A DNA stretch of 64,000 bases, from positions 1-64,000 of the forward strand of contig JAISPL010000014.1 in the NCBI GenBank assembly GCA_031274925.1, written 5' to 3'. Positions 54,701 to 63,669 of this stretch are shown piece by piece (the first letter of the stretch is position 1; each line of letters opens with the position of its first letter). Both the position numbers and the translations under genes were made by a program. Below the pieces are notes generated by a model. The model had not been told where the DNA came from. It did not search any database and saw only the letters and a list, made by a program, of their open reading frames with translations. The stretch is from Syntrophobacterales bacterium (lineage in GTDB: Bacteria > Desulfobacterota > Syntrophorhabdia > Syntrophorhabdales > Syntrophorhabdaceae).

Positions 54701-56509
54701 CTATTCCCCGGCTTTCGTGAGGTCTTCGAATTTGATGTCGAGTCCAAGCACGCCCACTATCTCGCCCACCTGGTCCCTGACGGGGCACGACACGGTGACA
54801 CACAGGGCGCCGGTGAACTTGGAGGAATAGATATTCGTGACGCTGATCTTCCCTGACTTTATAGGGTTGATATACCATTCCCTGTCCGAGAAGTCCTCAT
54901 TTAGACCAATCTTGTGGTACTTGGCCCTGTCGAAAACTTGATTGATATTTTTGGTGATCTTTATCCCCTCGCTGTTCACGATGTAGGCGAACTGAATGTA
55001 AGGATACTCTTCCACGATATTGCTAAGAACTTTCTCTTGCTTTTCCGGGACCATCGTCTTGATGTCCGGATCTTCGATATATTTCTCGATCAAATTAGCC
55101 GCCATGTCGTAGGCCCTCTTTTTTAGCAATTCGAACTCGGATACGAATATTTCAGGTACGTATCTCCTCACGAGGTGTTCTATCTCATTATCCGATATAA
55201 CGGTTACACGGCCTTCATCGTATTGTTTGAGTATCCATTTATTGACCTTGGCTACCCCGGGATGTGTCCTTTCGATCCTGTCTTTTCCTAAAAGGGCGAA
55301 GTGAGAATTAATCCAGTGTGCGATACCAGAGAGTCCTGACTTGTCGGTAATATTTATAGTAAGCGGCCGATTCAGAATTCTGTCGGTGTCAAAGGGGATG
55401 TAGATCTCCTCATTTTTGACTATACCATCGATATGGACGCCGGCTGACGTGGTGTTAAAGTCGATCCCGATGAAAGGCTGACCTCTGGGGATCTGATGGC
55501 CGAGCTCTTTTTCGAAGTAATTGCGTGTTTCGGTGATGGTTTGCGTGTCTATTCCGTTTGTGTCGCCCATGAGACTGATGTATTCCATTATGAGCCCTTC
55601 AATAGGGGCGTTCCCGGTTCTTTCGCCGATACCGAGAAGCGTTCCATTTACATAAGTGCAACCGTAAAGCCAAGAGCTTACACTATTGACCACGACTTTG
55701 TTGAAATCATTATGGCCGTGCCATTCCAGACATTCAGAAGGAACGCCTGCATCGTCGATCATGACCCTCACCAGCTTTCCTATGGCTCTGGGCAACGCTG
55801 CCCCTGGGTACGTGACGCCTATGCCGAGGGTGTCGCACAACCTTATTTTAATCGGGACCTTCGCGTCCTCGGCAATATTCATCAGTGCCTGCGCGAAAGG
55901 TACGCAGAACCCGTATATATCTGCTCTTGTCACATCTTCAAGATGGCATCTCGGTATAATCCCATGTTCGAGCGTATCCTCCACGATCCTGATGTAGTCC
56001 TCGAATGCCTGCGACCTGGTCTTTTTCAACTTGAGAAATATATGATAATCTGAACAGCTTGTAAGGATTCCCGTCTCTTTAATGCCGAGGTCTCTTACGA
56101 GCTGTAAGTCATCTTTCTTTGCTCTTATCCAGCCGGTAATCTCGGGGTAACGATATCCTTTCGAACGGCACCTTTCAATGGCATCGCGGTCTTTATTGGT
56201 ATAGAGGAAGAACTCACTCTGCCTGATAACCCCTTTGGGACCCGATAACCGATGGAGCAGATCAAACAGGTCCTCAATCTGCGCGGCGGTAAACGGCGGC
56301 CGGGATTGTTGGCCGTCCCGGAACGTGGTATCCGTGATATATATGTCCTCGGGTGGATCAATAAGCTCAATCTTGTGATCGAATTTTATCTTGCAGACTT
56401 CAGAGAATGGGAACATATCCCTGTAAAGTTCGGGTTCCTCTACGTCTATAAGCGGGTACTTCGCGCCCTTAGAAACATTTTTGAAAATGAAACCCGATTT
56501 CTTTCTCAA
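54701..56509 (-). CDS. Re-type citrate synthase (HMGL family) with C-terminal Cache-like domain
   Basis: 602 aa. Residues 50-430 are a DRE-TIM metallolyase-like synthase: [44 protein letters not shown]. Pattern and neighbours match Re-citrate synthase as known from Clostridium kluyveri and Syntrophus aciditrophicus, not homocitrate or isopropylmalate synthase. The C-terminal 150 residues are extra: a helix ([20 protein letters not shown]) and a Cache/PDC-like fold ([13 protein letters not shown], then DFSDREWY at 539-546, then VSCPVRD and VGVLGLDI). No signal peptide or membrane helix is present, so this sensor-like domain is cytoplasmic. TTG start after GGGAGG. Confidence 0.83.
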   Translation of the reverse strand: MRKKSGFIFKNVSKGAKYPLIDVEEPELYRDMFPFSEVCKIKFDHKIELIDPPEDIYITDTTFRDGQQSRPPFTAAQIEDLFDLLHRLSGPKGVIRQSEFFLYTNKDRDAIERCRSKGYRYPEITGWIRAKKDDLQLVRDLGIKETGILTSCSDYHIFLKLKKTRSQAFEDYIRIVEDTLEHGIIPRCHLEDVTRADIYGFCVPFAQALMNIAEDAKVPIKIRLCDTLGIGVTYPGAALPRAIGKLVRVMIDDAGVPSECLEWHGHNDFNKVVVNSVSSWLYGCTYVNGTLLGIGERTGNAPIEGLIMEYISLMGDTNGIDTQTITETRNYFEKELGHQIPRGQPFIGIDFNTTSAGVHIDGIVKNEEIYIPFDTDRILNRPLTINITDKSGLSGIAHWINSHFALLGKDRIERTHPGVAKVNKWILKQYDEGRVTVISDNEIEHLVRRYVPEIFVSEFELLKKRAYDMAANLIEKYIEDPDIKTMVPEKQEKVLSNIVEEYPYIQFAYIVNSEGIKITKNINQVFDRAKYHKIGLNEDFSDREWYINPIKSGKISVTNIYSSKFTGALCVTVSCPVRDQVGEIVGVLGLDIKFEDLTKAGE

Positions 56510-56510
56510 T

Positions 56511-58271
56511 TTATCCTCCCGACGGGTCCACGACAGCCCGTATCTTAAGTTCGTTTAACTGTCTGGCCGATATCTTCGAAGGTGCGCCGGTCATAAGGCA
56601 TGTGCCCCTTTGGGTTTTCGGGAAGGGTATGACGTCCCTGATACTTTCCAACCTGAGCAGCATCATGAGGAGCCGGTCAAATCCGAAGGCGATTCCACCG
56701 TGAGGCGGTGCACCCATCTCAAGGGCTTCGAGAAGAAATCCGAATTTTTCTGTTGCCTCCTCTTCTTTTATGTTGAGGAGTTTGAACATGGCCATCTGTT
56801 CGTCGGTTCTGTAAATCCTGATACTGCCTCCTCCTATTTCCACGCCGTTTAGGACAAGATCGTACGCTTTGGCTTTGATCGTATCATAGTCACCCTGAAA
56901 ACTCCTCACGTTTTCCTTTGCCGAGGTAAAAGGGTGATGCCTGGCCATATACCGTTTTTCTTCTTCGCTGTACTCAAGAAGCGGGAAATCTACCACCCAT
57001 AGAAACTTGAAAAGGTTTTTTGCAATAAGGTCGTATTTTTCTCCGAGATAAAGCCGAAACCTGCCCATTAGTTCGTTGGTCTTGTTTCTCGGTCCTGCCA
57101 TAATGAAAAGGACATCGCCGTTTGCTAATCCCAGCCTATTGTCCATTTCAGTCTTTTCCTGATCTTTCAGATACTTGACGATGGGGGACTGAAGCGTGTC
57201 GTTTTCCTTGCGCATCCATATGAGACCGCCTGAACCCATCTCTTTTGCTGTATCGACCGCAGTATCGAGATCCTTCCGGGAAAGGGTCTTGCCCTTAAGG
57301 ACCACGGCTTTGACCGCACCTTTCTCCTCCACGGTCTTCTTGAGGATGCCAAAATCAGTCTCATTGAAGATATCCGTCAGGTCTGTCATGAGGAGGTCGA
57401 ACCGCATGTCCGGCTTATCTGTCCCATAAAGTTCCATCACGTCGTCATAACTCATTCTTAAAATCGGGGTCTCAAGGATGTTACCCGTAACGGATTCGTA
57501 CACCGCTTTTATAAGACCCTCGCTCAAGGCGATGACATCGTCCACGTCCACGAAACTCATTTCGATGTCTACTTGAGTGAACTCGGGCTGTCTGTCCGCC
57601 CTCAAGTCCTCGTCCCTGAAACACCTCACAACCTGAAAGTACCTGTCGAATCCCCCTACCATCAGCAACTGTTTGAAAAGTTGAGGAGATTGTGGCAAGG
57701 CATAGAAGTTGCCGGGGTTGAGCCTGCTCGGCACGATAAAGTCCCGCGCTCCCTCAGGAGTACTCTTGGTGAGCATGGGGGTCTCGAATTCATAGAAGCC
57801 ATTATCGACAAGGTAGTCCCTGGTCGCCTTATAGGCCCGGCTTCTGATAAGGAATGACCTCTTTATTTCGTCTCTGCGCATATCAAGGTACCGATATTTG
57901 AGGCGGAGCGATTCGTTGGGTTCCTCCTCGTCCAACTGGAAGGGCAGAGGTTTACACGTATTGAGAATCTCGAAATTAGTTACGTATATTTCCTCTTCGC
58001 CTGTGGGGATGTTCATGTTTTCGGTCCCCTCAGGGCGGAGGTCAACTTTCCCTGTAATTGTGATGACGTATTCCTGCTTGAGTTCTCCCGCTTTATTGTG
58101 GGCTTCACGCGAAATGTCGGGAGAAAAGACTATCTGCACGATGCCGCTTACATCTCTAAGATCAACGAATACGAGACCGCCATGGTCTCTTCTGCGAAAC
58201 ACCCAACCTGACAGGGTGATCGTCTTCCCCACATCTTCTTTTGTAACCAGTCCGCAGTATTTATCTCGCAC
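56511..58271 (-). CDS. aspS: Aspartyl-tRNA synthetase
   Basis: 586 aa, bacterial type with the GAD insertion. It has the OB-fold start (TLSGWVFRRRDHGGLVFVDLRD), class II motif 2 FRDEDLRADRQPEFTQ and motif 3 GIAFGFDRLLML. GTG 58271 follows GGGGG by 6 bp. The downstream citrate synthase starts within a few bases of its stop, so the four metabolic genes seem to be transcribed from the aspS promoter. Confidence 0.96.
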   Translation of the reverse strand: MRDKYCGLVTKEDVGKTITLSGWVFRRRDHGGLVFVDLRDVSGIVQIVFSPDISREAHNKAGELKQEYVITITGKVDLRPEGTENMNIPTGEEEIYVTNFEILNTCKPLPFQLDEEEPNESLRLKYRYLDMRRDEIKRSFLIRSRAYKATRDYLVDNGFYEFETPMLTKSTPEGARDFIVPSRLNPGNFYALPQSPQLFKQLLMVGGFDRYFQVVRCFRDEDLRADRQPEFTQVDIEMSFVDVDDVIALSEGLIKAVYESVTGNILETPILRMSYDDVMELYGTDKPDMRFDLLMTDLTDIFNETDFGILKKTVEEKGAVKAVVLKGKTLSRKDLDTAVDTAKEMGSGGLIWMRKENDTLQSPIVKYLKDQEKTEMDNRLGLANGDVLFIMAGPRNKTNELMGRFRLYLGEKYDLIAKNLFKFLWVVDFPLLEYSEEEKRYMARHHPFTSAKENVRSFQGDYDTIKAKAYDLVLNGVEIGGGSIRIYRTDEQMAMFKLLNIKEEEATEKFGFLLEALEMGAPPHGGIAFGFDRLLMMLLRLESIRDVIPFPKTQRGTCLMTGAPSKISARQLNELKIRAVVDPSGG

Positions 58272-58623
58272 GGTATACCCCCTATAAAAGTCATTTATTA
58301 TATATTCCGACGGGATTACAAGTCAAGGCTCGGAGAGGGTTCAAATGCGTCCCGAGCCGCAGATTAACGGTCGCGTAAAACGGTATGCATCTTGTTTTGC
58401 CTGTGATCCTTCCTTGGCGTCGTGCCTTGTAGAGCTCGCAACAGAACTTCTCTGATTCTCTGATTATATAGTAATCCATTTTGATCTGAATTATCGTGAA
58501 TGTCGCGTAAGTAAAAAGAGCAGAAGCTTTCACTTGATTTCGTGACCAAAATGTTCAACAATCAAATGCATTCCCATTGACCGGGGATGTCCGGGGCATG
58601 GCGCTCCAGTATCGGGACGGAGT
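58272..58623. other. Divergent intergenic region aspS / Ldt-Mur gene
   Basis: It carries the aspS promoter (separate entry) and a GGACGGAG ribosome-binding site just before the rightward gene. No gene or structured RNA is seen. Confidence 0.5.
58297..58326 (-). promoter_or_regulatory. Promoter of the aspS-citrate synthase-aconitase-icd operon
   Basis: Minus strand: TTGACT, 18-bp spacer, perfect TATAAT, about 26 bp before the GTG of aspS. Confidence 0.6.
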
Positions 58624-60564
58624 ATGGAAACTACTCAATTACGCCGTATTTATAGGAGATTAAAAAAATTTTTACCAGACCCAGGAGAGGTCTATCTCAT
58701 TCAGTCGATTGAGGCGCAAATGCTCTTTGTCTGCGAGAAGGAGACAATTCTGGAGCGGTATGACGCGTCAACCTCCAGCTTCGGGAACGGAATCAGGGAA
58801 GGCTCGTTCAAGACGCCACCGGGCGTCCACAGAATCGTAGAGAAAATAGGCGCCGGTGCTCCACTGGGCCGTATTTTTAAAGAATGCCGTGATACGGGTG
58901 CCGATTGGGACGGCGTCTCCATGGAAGAAAATCTGATACTTACCCGTATTTTACGACTGGAAGGAATGGAGACAGGGGTCAACAAGGGCGAGGGCGTGGA
59001 TTCATGGGGACGTTGTATTTACATCCATGGTACGAATCGGGAGGACCTTGTAGGCATGCCTCTGTCTCACGGTTGCCTATGTCTGCGTAACGACGATATC
59101 ATCCGTTTGTTTGAGACGGTGAGGGAGGGAGTGGTCATCTTCATTGAGCCTCCGCCCGTGGTAATCGGTGAAACCTCATGCTGGAGTATCCATTTTACGG
59201 GTGTCTTTGGTACCGGCATGAGCGCTTTGGCGCAATACCTGCGCTTTCAGGGTATTTTTGTCTCCGGCTCCGACCGTCTCCTTGTCAGTGAGGACACAGT
59301 CCCCATCCGGCAAGGCCTTGAGGGTCTTGGGTGTGACATTGTAAATCAGGACGGCTCTGGGATTGATGAGGATACCGATATTGTCTGCATCTCTACGGCA
59401 ATAGAAGAAACAAATCCCGATATTGCCACTGCCCACGCTTTGGACCTTCCCATTGTGCATCGTTCAGATCTGCTTGCCGCAATTATCTCGTCCCATAGGA
59501 CGGTTGCCGTCGCGGGCACGAGCGGCAAATCGACGGTGACGGCAATGATCTTTGAGTTTCTGACTGCGTGCGGGAAATCGCCTTCTCTCATAAGCGGCGC
59601 GGCCTTGCTGAGACTTGAGAAGCAGGGGCTTATCGGCAATGCATTCAGCGGAGGTTCCGATCTTATGATTGTTGAAGCTGACGAGAGTGACGGGACGTTG
59701 ACCAAATATTCTCCTCATGCAGCGGTTATTCTTAATGTTTCCAAGGATCACAAGAGTGTAGATGAAATAAGGGCGCTTTTCGAGACGCTCGTTTCGAAAA
59801 GCGGATGGACTGCTTTGAATGCGGACGATCCCATACTCGCTTGTCTTCCTCGGGCAGTCGGTTTCGGCGGGAATACCTCGGCATCGTGGAGACCTGACCG
59901 CGAGGAACTTTTCAGCACCTCGGTGAAGCTTTCTCGCAATGGTATCGAATATCACCTGCCGCTCCCAGGAAATCATAACCTGGAAAACCTGCGGGCTGCT
60001 CTCTGTGTATGTGAGTATTTCGGTTGCGAGGAACTTCCTCTTGCCGATGGGGTGAAGAATTTTGAGGGCGTTGCCCGACGTTTTTCAGTAACAGGGACGG
60101 AGGACGGTGTCCATGTAGTTGATGATTTCGCCCACAATCCGGCGAAGATAGCCGCTGCCGTAAACGCGGCAAGAGGCCTCTCGGGGCGCATCGTTGCTGT
60201 GTACCAGCCTCACGGGTTTGGTCCCACGAGGTTTCTGAAAGATGAATACATTTCGACCTTCCAAGCCGTCTTTCGACGGGAAGACTCACTATATCTTCTG
60301 CCGATTTATTACGGTGGAGGCACAGCGGAAAAGAACATCGCCTCGGAGGATATCGTAAACGGTTTGGGCCTCGTGCCATTTCATGCCTGTGCGGTAACGA
60401 GCCGCAGCGAACTACTGGCGGGATTGATAGCTGACGTGACGCCGGGCGACTGTGTTCTCGTAATGGGAGCCAGAGATCCGTCGCTGCCCGCTCTTGTGAG
60501 GAAAGTGGTCAATCTTTTTGGCGGAACAAAGAGAAAAGGTGTGACCGTCCAGTCATCGGAATAA
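58624..60564 (+). CDS. L,D-transpeptidase (YkuD) fused to a MurC/Mpl-like Mur ligase
   Basis: 646 aa. Residues 20-178 are a YkuD domain: YLIQSIEAQMLFVCEKE, KTPPGVHRI, then IHGTNRED (His135) and LSHGCLCLRNDD with catalytic Cys151 and Arg155. Residues 187-635 are a Mur ligase: N-terminal HFTGVFGTGMSALAQYL (MurC/Mpl-type Rossmann), ATP loop GTSGKST (298-304), EADESDG (351), GNHNLENLRAAL and VVDDFAHNPAKI. There is no signal peptide or membrane helix, so the normally periplasmic YkuD domain would be cytoplasmic. A role in recycling or editing of peptidoglycan peptides is inference. The ATG follows GGACGGAG. Confidence 0.88.
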   Translation: METTQLRRIYRRLKKFLPDPGEVYLIQSIEAQMLFVCEKETILERYDASTSSFGNGIREGSFKTPPGVHRIVEKIGAGAPLGRIFKECRDTGADWDGVSMEENLILTRILRLEGMETGVNKGEGVDSWGRCIYIHGTNREDLVGMPLSHGCLCLRNDDIIRLFETVREGVVIFIEPPPVVIGETSCWSIHFTGVFGTGMSALAQYLRFQGIFVSGSDRLLVSEDTVPIRQGLEGLGCDIVNQDGSGIDEDTDIVCISTAIEETNPDIATAHALDLPIVHRSDLLAAIISSHRTVAVAGTSGKSTVTAMIFEFLTACGKSPSLISGAALLRLEKQGLIGNAFSGGSDLMIVEADESDGTLTKYSPHAAVILNVSKDHKSVDEIRALFETLVSKSGWTALNADDPILACLPRAVGFGGNTSASWRPDREELFSTSVKLSRNGIEYHLPLPGNHNLENLRAALCVCEYFGCEELPLADGVKNFEGVARRFSVTGTEDGVHVVDDFAHNPAKIAAAVNAARGLSGRIVAVYQPHGFGPTRFLKDEYISTFQAVFRREDSLYLLPIYYGGGTAEKNIASEDIVNGLGLVPFHACAVTSRSELLAGLIADVTPGDCVLVMGARDPSLPALVRKVVNLFGGTKRKGVTVQSSE

Positions 60565-60655
60565 CAAATTTCTTGTCCGGAGGAATAATTTTCAACAGCC
60601 TGGTCCGGGCATGTTGTCGGAAACCCCGGAAACCTTTGAGGGTATTCACTCAGCG

Positions 60656-61417
60656 TTATCCGGAGTGAGCGTTCTTGATGCCCATGTGTATGACGGCAAT
60701 CCCGTTCGATACCCGCCGGTAAGTGACCTCGTGAAAGCCTATTTTTTCAAGCATTCCTTTTAGTTCCTCGGGAGGAGGGAAGACCCGGATTGACTCAGGC
60801 AGATAGGTATACGCCTTTCGGGAGCCCACGATGAGGAGTCCAAGAAGAGGCATGATGGAAAAGGAATAGAGGTCATACAGCCACCGGAACGGTGTGAAGA
60901 CTGGTTTAGAGAATTCGAGGCACATGAGCTGTCCACCTGGTTTCAACACCCGGTGCATCTCCCTGAAACCTAGCTCAATGTGAGTCAGGTTCCTGATTCC
61001 AAAACCTACCATGGCGGCGTCAAATTGGTTGGACCCGAAGGAGATGCACTCCGCGTCGCCTTGGACATAGAGGGCTTTTCTCCTTGCCTCTGCATTGACC
61101 TGTTTCTTTCTCCCTGTGACCATCATCTTTCTGTTGATGTCGTAAAGCACTACCTGTCCGGTAGGATGAACCTTCTTCATTGCGAGTATGGAAAGGTCGC
61201 CGGTGCCGGCGCACACGTCTATGACACTGTCTCCTGGCTTAAGAACGAGCATCCGAACGGCCGTTCTCTTCCAGAGGTAATGTATTCCGAAACTGAGCAG
61301 GGTATTCATCATATCGTATTTCTGCGCTACGGCGTCGAAATGATGTCGTACCCAGTTGACCTTCTCATGGGCTGGAATCTTTTGATAACCGAAATCGGCG
61401 GTCTCCATATCTTTCAT
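60656..61417 (-). CDS. ubiE: Demethylmenaquinone methyltransferase (MenG/UbiE)
   Basis: 253 aa. UbiE/COQ5 motifs: VRHHFDAVAQKYDMMNTLLSFGIHYLWKR, SAM loop VIDVCAGTGDLSIL and VGFGIRNLTH. It methylates demethylmenaquinone; in an anaerobe menaquinone is the likely product. GGAAGGG lies before ATG 61417. The gene is alone, convergent with the Ldt-Mur gene. Confidence 0.92.
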   Translation of the reverse strand: MKDMETADFGYQKIPAHEKVNWVRHHFDAVAQKYDMMNTLLSFGIHYLWKRTAVRMLVLKPGDSVIDVCAGTGDLSILAMKKVHPTGQVVLYDINRKMMVTGRKKQVNAEARRKALYVQGDAECISFGSNQFDAAMVGFGIRNLTHIELGFREMHRVLKPGGQLMCLEFSKPVFTPFRWLYDLYSFSIMPLLGLLIVGSRKAYTYLPESIRVFPPPEELKGMLEKIGFHEVTYRRVSNGIAVIHMGIKNAHSG

Positions 61418-61655
61418 GGCGTCATCCCTTCCTTGAGTCTTGCCTTCACCGTCATCAGCTTTTAAGAGGAACTATGCCGACTTCTTCCCTCTATAAAGTC
61501 TTTGATCTTTTAACTTCACTGACAACGCCATTATACCAGAGAGCAAAACAATCCTCCAGTGCTGGATGCCGCTGTTAAAAATGTTTATGAATATATAATC
61601 CAATTTGTATACTATATTTTTAGCTTTAATTTATTAAGGGGTGATAATATTTATC

Positions 61656-62230
61656 ATGTTCCAATGCACATTCACTCTAAACAATCAGCCAATGAGTTTC
61701 ATCAAAGGACCTGGTTTTGAGTACGAGGCGTATTCGGGATAACTTGAATATCGCAACAAGGTTGCGTTTCAATGCACGCCCATGTTCGGTGCGATCCCGA
61801 ATTGGTCGCTATGCAATAGCAGACAGGGAAAGCGGTGGTCTGAAAAGTAAGATTATCGCCGCAATTAAGTCAATAAAGAAGCTCTAGCAACCGTTTTGAC
61901 TGGTTTGTCTTATACGTCTTGGATAATCGAATAGACGACGAAGTGTTTTGCAATGGAGTAAGGCGTGGTGAATTCCGACTTCATCCTGGCGGATCGCCAG
62001 GCAGAAGCTCCGGCTGTGTAACTTTGCCTAACAGTGGTGATTTTCGCATGTTGCGCCATAGGATAATTGCCCAAAGATGTATTATCCCGGGGCACAACTT
62101 TGAGGTTTATGGCGTTCTCAATAGTTATTGCGTAAACTGTTTAAGATCGTTCGTAAGACCGTTCTGTGGCTTTTTTGGATCTTTGTTATTCACCTGCTAT
62201 ACTGTGCTTTTATATCAGGTACGCGCTTAA
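61656..62230 (+). pseudogene. Decayed Tlde1-like (DUF2778) L,D-transpeptidase toxin
   Basis: Three frames are needed to read it. From ATG 61656: FQCTFTLNNQPMSFIKGPG, EYEAYSG and a stop at 61740-61742, then YRNKVA; next frame: GRYAIADRESGGLKSKIIAAIK; last frame: NRFDWFVLYVLDNRIDDEVF, then GEFRLHPGG and SSGCVTLPNSGDF. The H...SGC motif and the layout match DUF2778/Tlde1 effectors that modify target-cell peptidoglycan. At least three lesions make it inactive. It is followed by a small membrane protein gene, as in intact effector-immunity pairs. No T6SS genes are in the window. Confidence 0.72.
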
Positions 62231-62439
62231 TTAAGTTACCCAGAATGGGCACACAAACCAGTCACTGGATAATTTTGACGTTTGAAACTTCACCGGAAGA
62301 TGCGGATTGTGTCGCCCTATCGTTTCTTGCCGCTGTACATCTTGCATTAATCGCCGTATCTTTCGGTTTACTCTGCTTAGGCTTTAGGTGGTGGAAGCGG
62401 AAAAAAGAAAAAGCATCAGAGCGCTTGATTTTATCATAA
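62128..62439 (+). CDS. Small two-helix membrane protein, candidate immunity partner
   Basis: 103 aa. Two membrane helices (about residues 11-30 and 66-86) enclose a periplasmic loop; the tail KRKKEKASER is basic. No family is named with confidence. Its position just after a DUF2778 toxin remnant, overlapping its end, is that of Tldi1-like immunity genes. Translation would start at TTG 62128 without a clear ribosome-binding site, so expression is uncertain. Confidence 0.45.
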   Translation: MRKLFKIVRKTVLWLFWIFVIHLLYCAFISGTRLIKLPRMGTQTSHWIILTFETSPEDADCVALSFLAAVHLALIAVSFGLLCLGFRWWKRKKEKASERLILS

Positions 62440-62821
62440 ATATATGGACGTTTGAGCCTGGAAGATTTATAGGTGACCCAAACCACTTCAATGTGAGACT
62501 AAACAACTACTATACAAACCGTAGAAGTCTGTGATTAAGGAAAGTTGGGAGGGAGTATCCTGACGAAGGAATACCGTTTGTCCGCTTAAATAAGAATGCT
62601 GTTTCATGTCTGGTAGATATCCAGATCGGTCTTTTCCGCGGCACTCCTTCTGTCAAGAGAAAAGGCAAATCGCATTTGTATCAACAGAGAAAGTGAGTGT
62701 TTACAATAAGGTTTGTTGATACTTATAAAGTTGCACAAAAAAAATTCCGAGAAAGTTAAGTTTGTTCTTGACAAGCAACCGTCAATCATAATAAAAAACA
62801 TGTGAAATAAATAACAACTTT
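62440..62821. other. Upstream region of the nuo operon
   Basis: No gene is seen. It holds a candidate nuoA promoter near its right end and otherwise unassigned AT-rich sequence. Confidence 0.45.
62768..62795 (+). promoter_or_regulatory. Candidate promoter of the nuo operon
   Basis: Perfect -35 TTGACA at 62768-62773; the -10 is probably ATAAAA or TAATAA at 62789-62796, within 15-17 bp. It lies about 28 bp before the nuoA start. Confidence 0.45.
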
Positions 62822-63202
62822 ATGGATACTTTAAGCCAATTTTTCCCTGTTCTGGTCTTTTTTCTGGTGGCGATTGTATTTGCAATTGTGCCGGTGGCGG
62901 TCCCGTATTTTCTGGCTCCCCGGACTGCAGGAAAAAAGACACTGTCTACTTATGAATGTGGAGTAGAACCTTTCGGCGGAGCATGGATAAGATACAGCGC
63001 GGCTTATTATATTTATGCGCTCATTTTCATTGCTTTTGATGTTGATGTCCTATACCTGTTCCCTGTGGCCATGAGTTATACTAGGGGAGCAAACATGTAT
63101 GAGTTCTACTCATTGATTATCTTTGTTGCAATCCTTGCGTTTGCAATAATCTATGCATGGGGAAAAGGAGTATTCACCTGGAAACGAAAGATGCAATTAT
63201 AA
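62822..63202 (+). CDS. nuoA: NADH-quinone oxidoreductase subunit A
   Basis: 126 aa with three membrane helices. Signatures: [43 protein letters not shown]. It is a membrane-arm subunit of complex I. It is the first gene of a nuo operon that leaves the window. Its 3' end overlaps nuoB by 46 bp. Confidence 0.95.
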   Translation: MDTLSQFFPVLVFFLVAIVFAIVPVAVPYFLAPRTAGKKTLSTYECGVEPFGGAWIRYSAAYYIYALIFIAFDVDVLYLFPVAMSYTRGANMYEFYSLIIFVAILAFAIIYAWGKGVFTWKRKMQL

Positions 63203-63669
63203 AATTTGCGCTCCTTGACGACATCCTTAACCTCGCCCGGGCGAATTCGCTTTGGCCTATGACGTTTGGCCTTGCATGTTGCGCAATTGAGATGATGTCT
63301 ACCGCCATGGCAAAATTCGACCTTGCCCGGTTCGGCGCCGAGATTTTCAGGCCGTCACCCCGGCAGGCGGATGTCATGATTGTATCAGGCACTGTTACAA
63401 AGAAAATGGCGCCCCTGCTCGTGACTCTATACGAACAGATGCCGGCACCGAAGTGGGTAATCGCCATGGGCAACTGTGCCATATCGGGCGGTCCTTTTTT
63501 GTTTGAAGACCAGTATAATCTCGTTGAAGGAGTTGACCTTCTCGTTCCCGTGGATGTCTATGTGCCAGGTTGTCCTCCAAGACCGGAAGCTCTCCTTGAA
63601 GGTCTTCTTAAGTTGGAGGAAAAACTGACCGGAAAAAGAAGGTTCCCTACGCCAGAGGCAAAATGGTAA
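63157..63669 (+). CDS. nuoB: NADH-quinone oxidoreductase subunit B
   Basis: 170 aa. N2 cluster ligands: tandem cysteines in [19 protein letters not shown] and [12 protein letters not shown]. It passes electrons from the peripheral arm to quinone. The ATG at 63157 lies inside nuoA; a later non-ATG start after the internal AAAAGGAG (63162-63169) would shorten the protein by about ten residues and is possible. Confidence 0.94.
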   Translation: MGKRSIHLETKDAIIKFALLDDILNLARANSLWPMTFGLACCAIEMMSTAMAKFDLARFGAEIFRPSPRQADVMIVSGTVTKKMAPLLVTLYEQMPAPKWVIAMGNCAISGGPFLFEDQYNLVEGVDLLVPVDVYVPGCPPRPEALLEGLLKLEEKLTGKRRFPTPEAKW

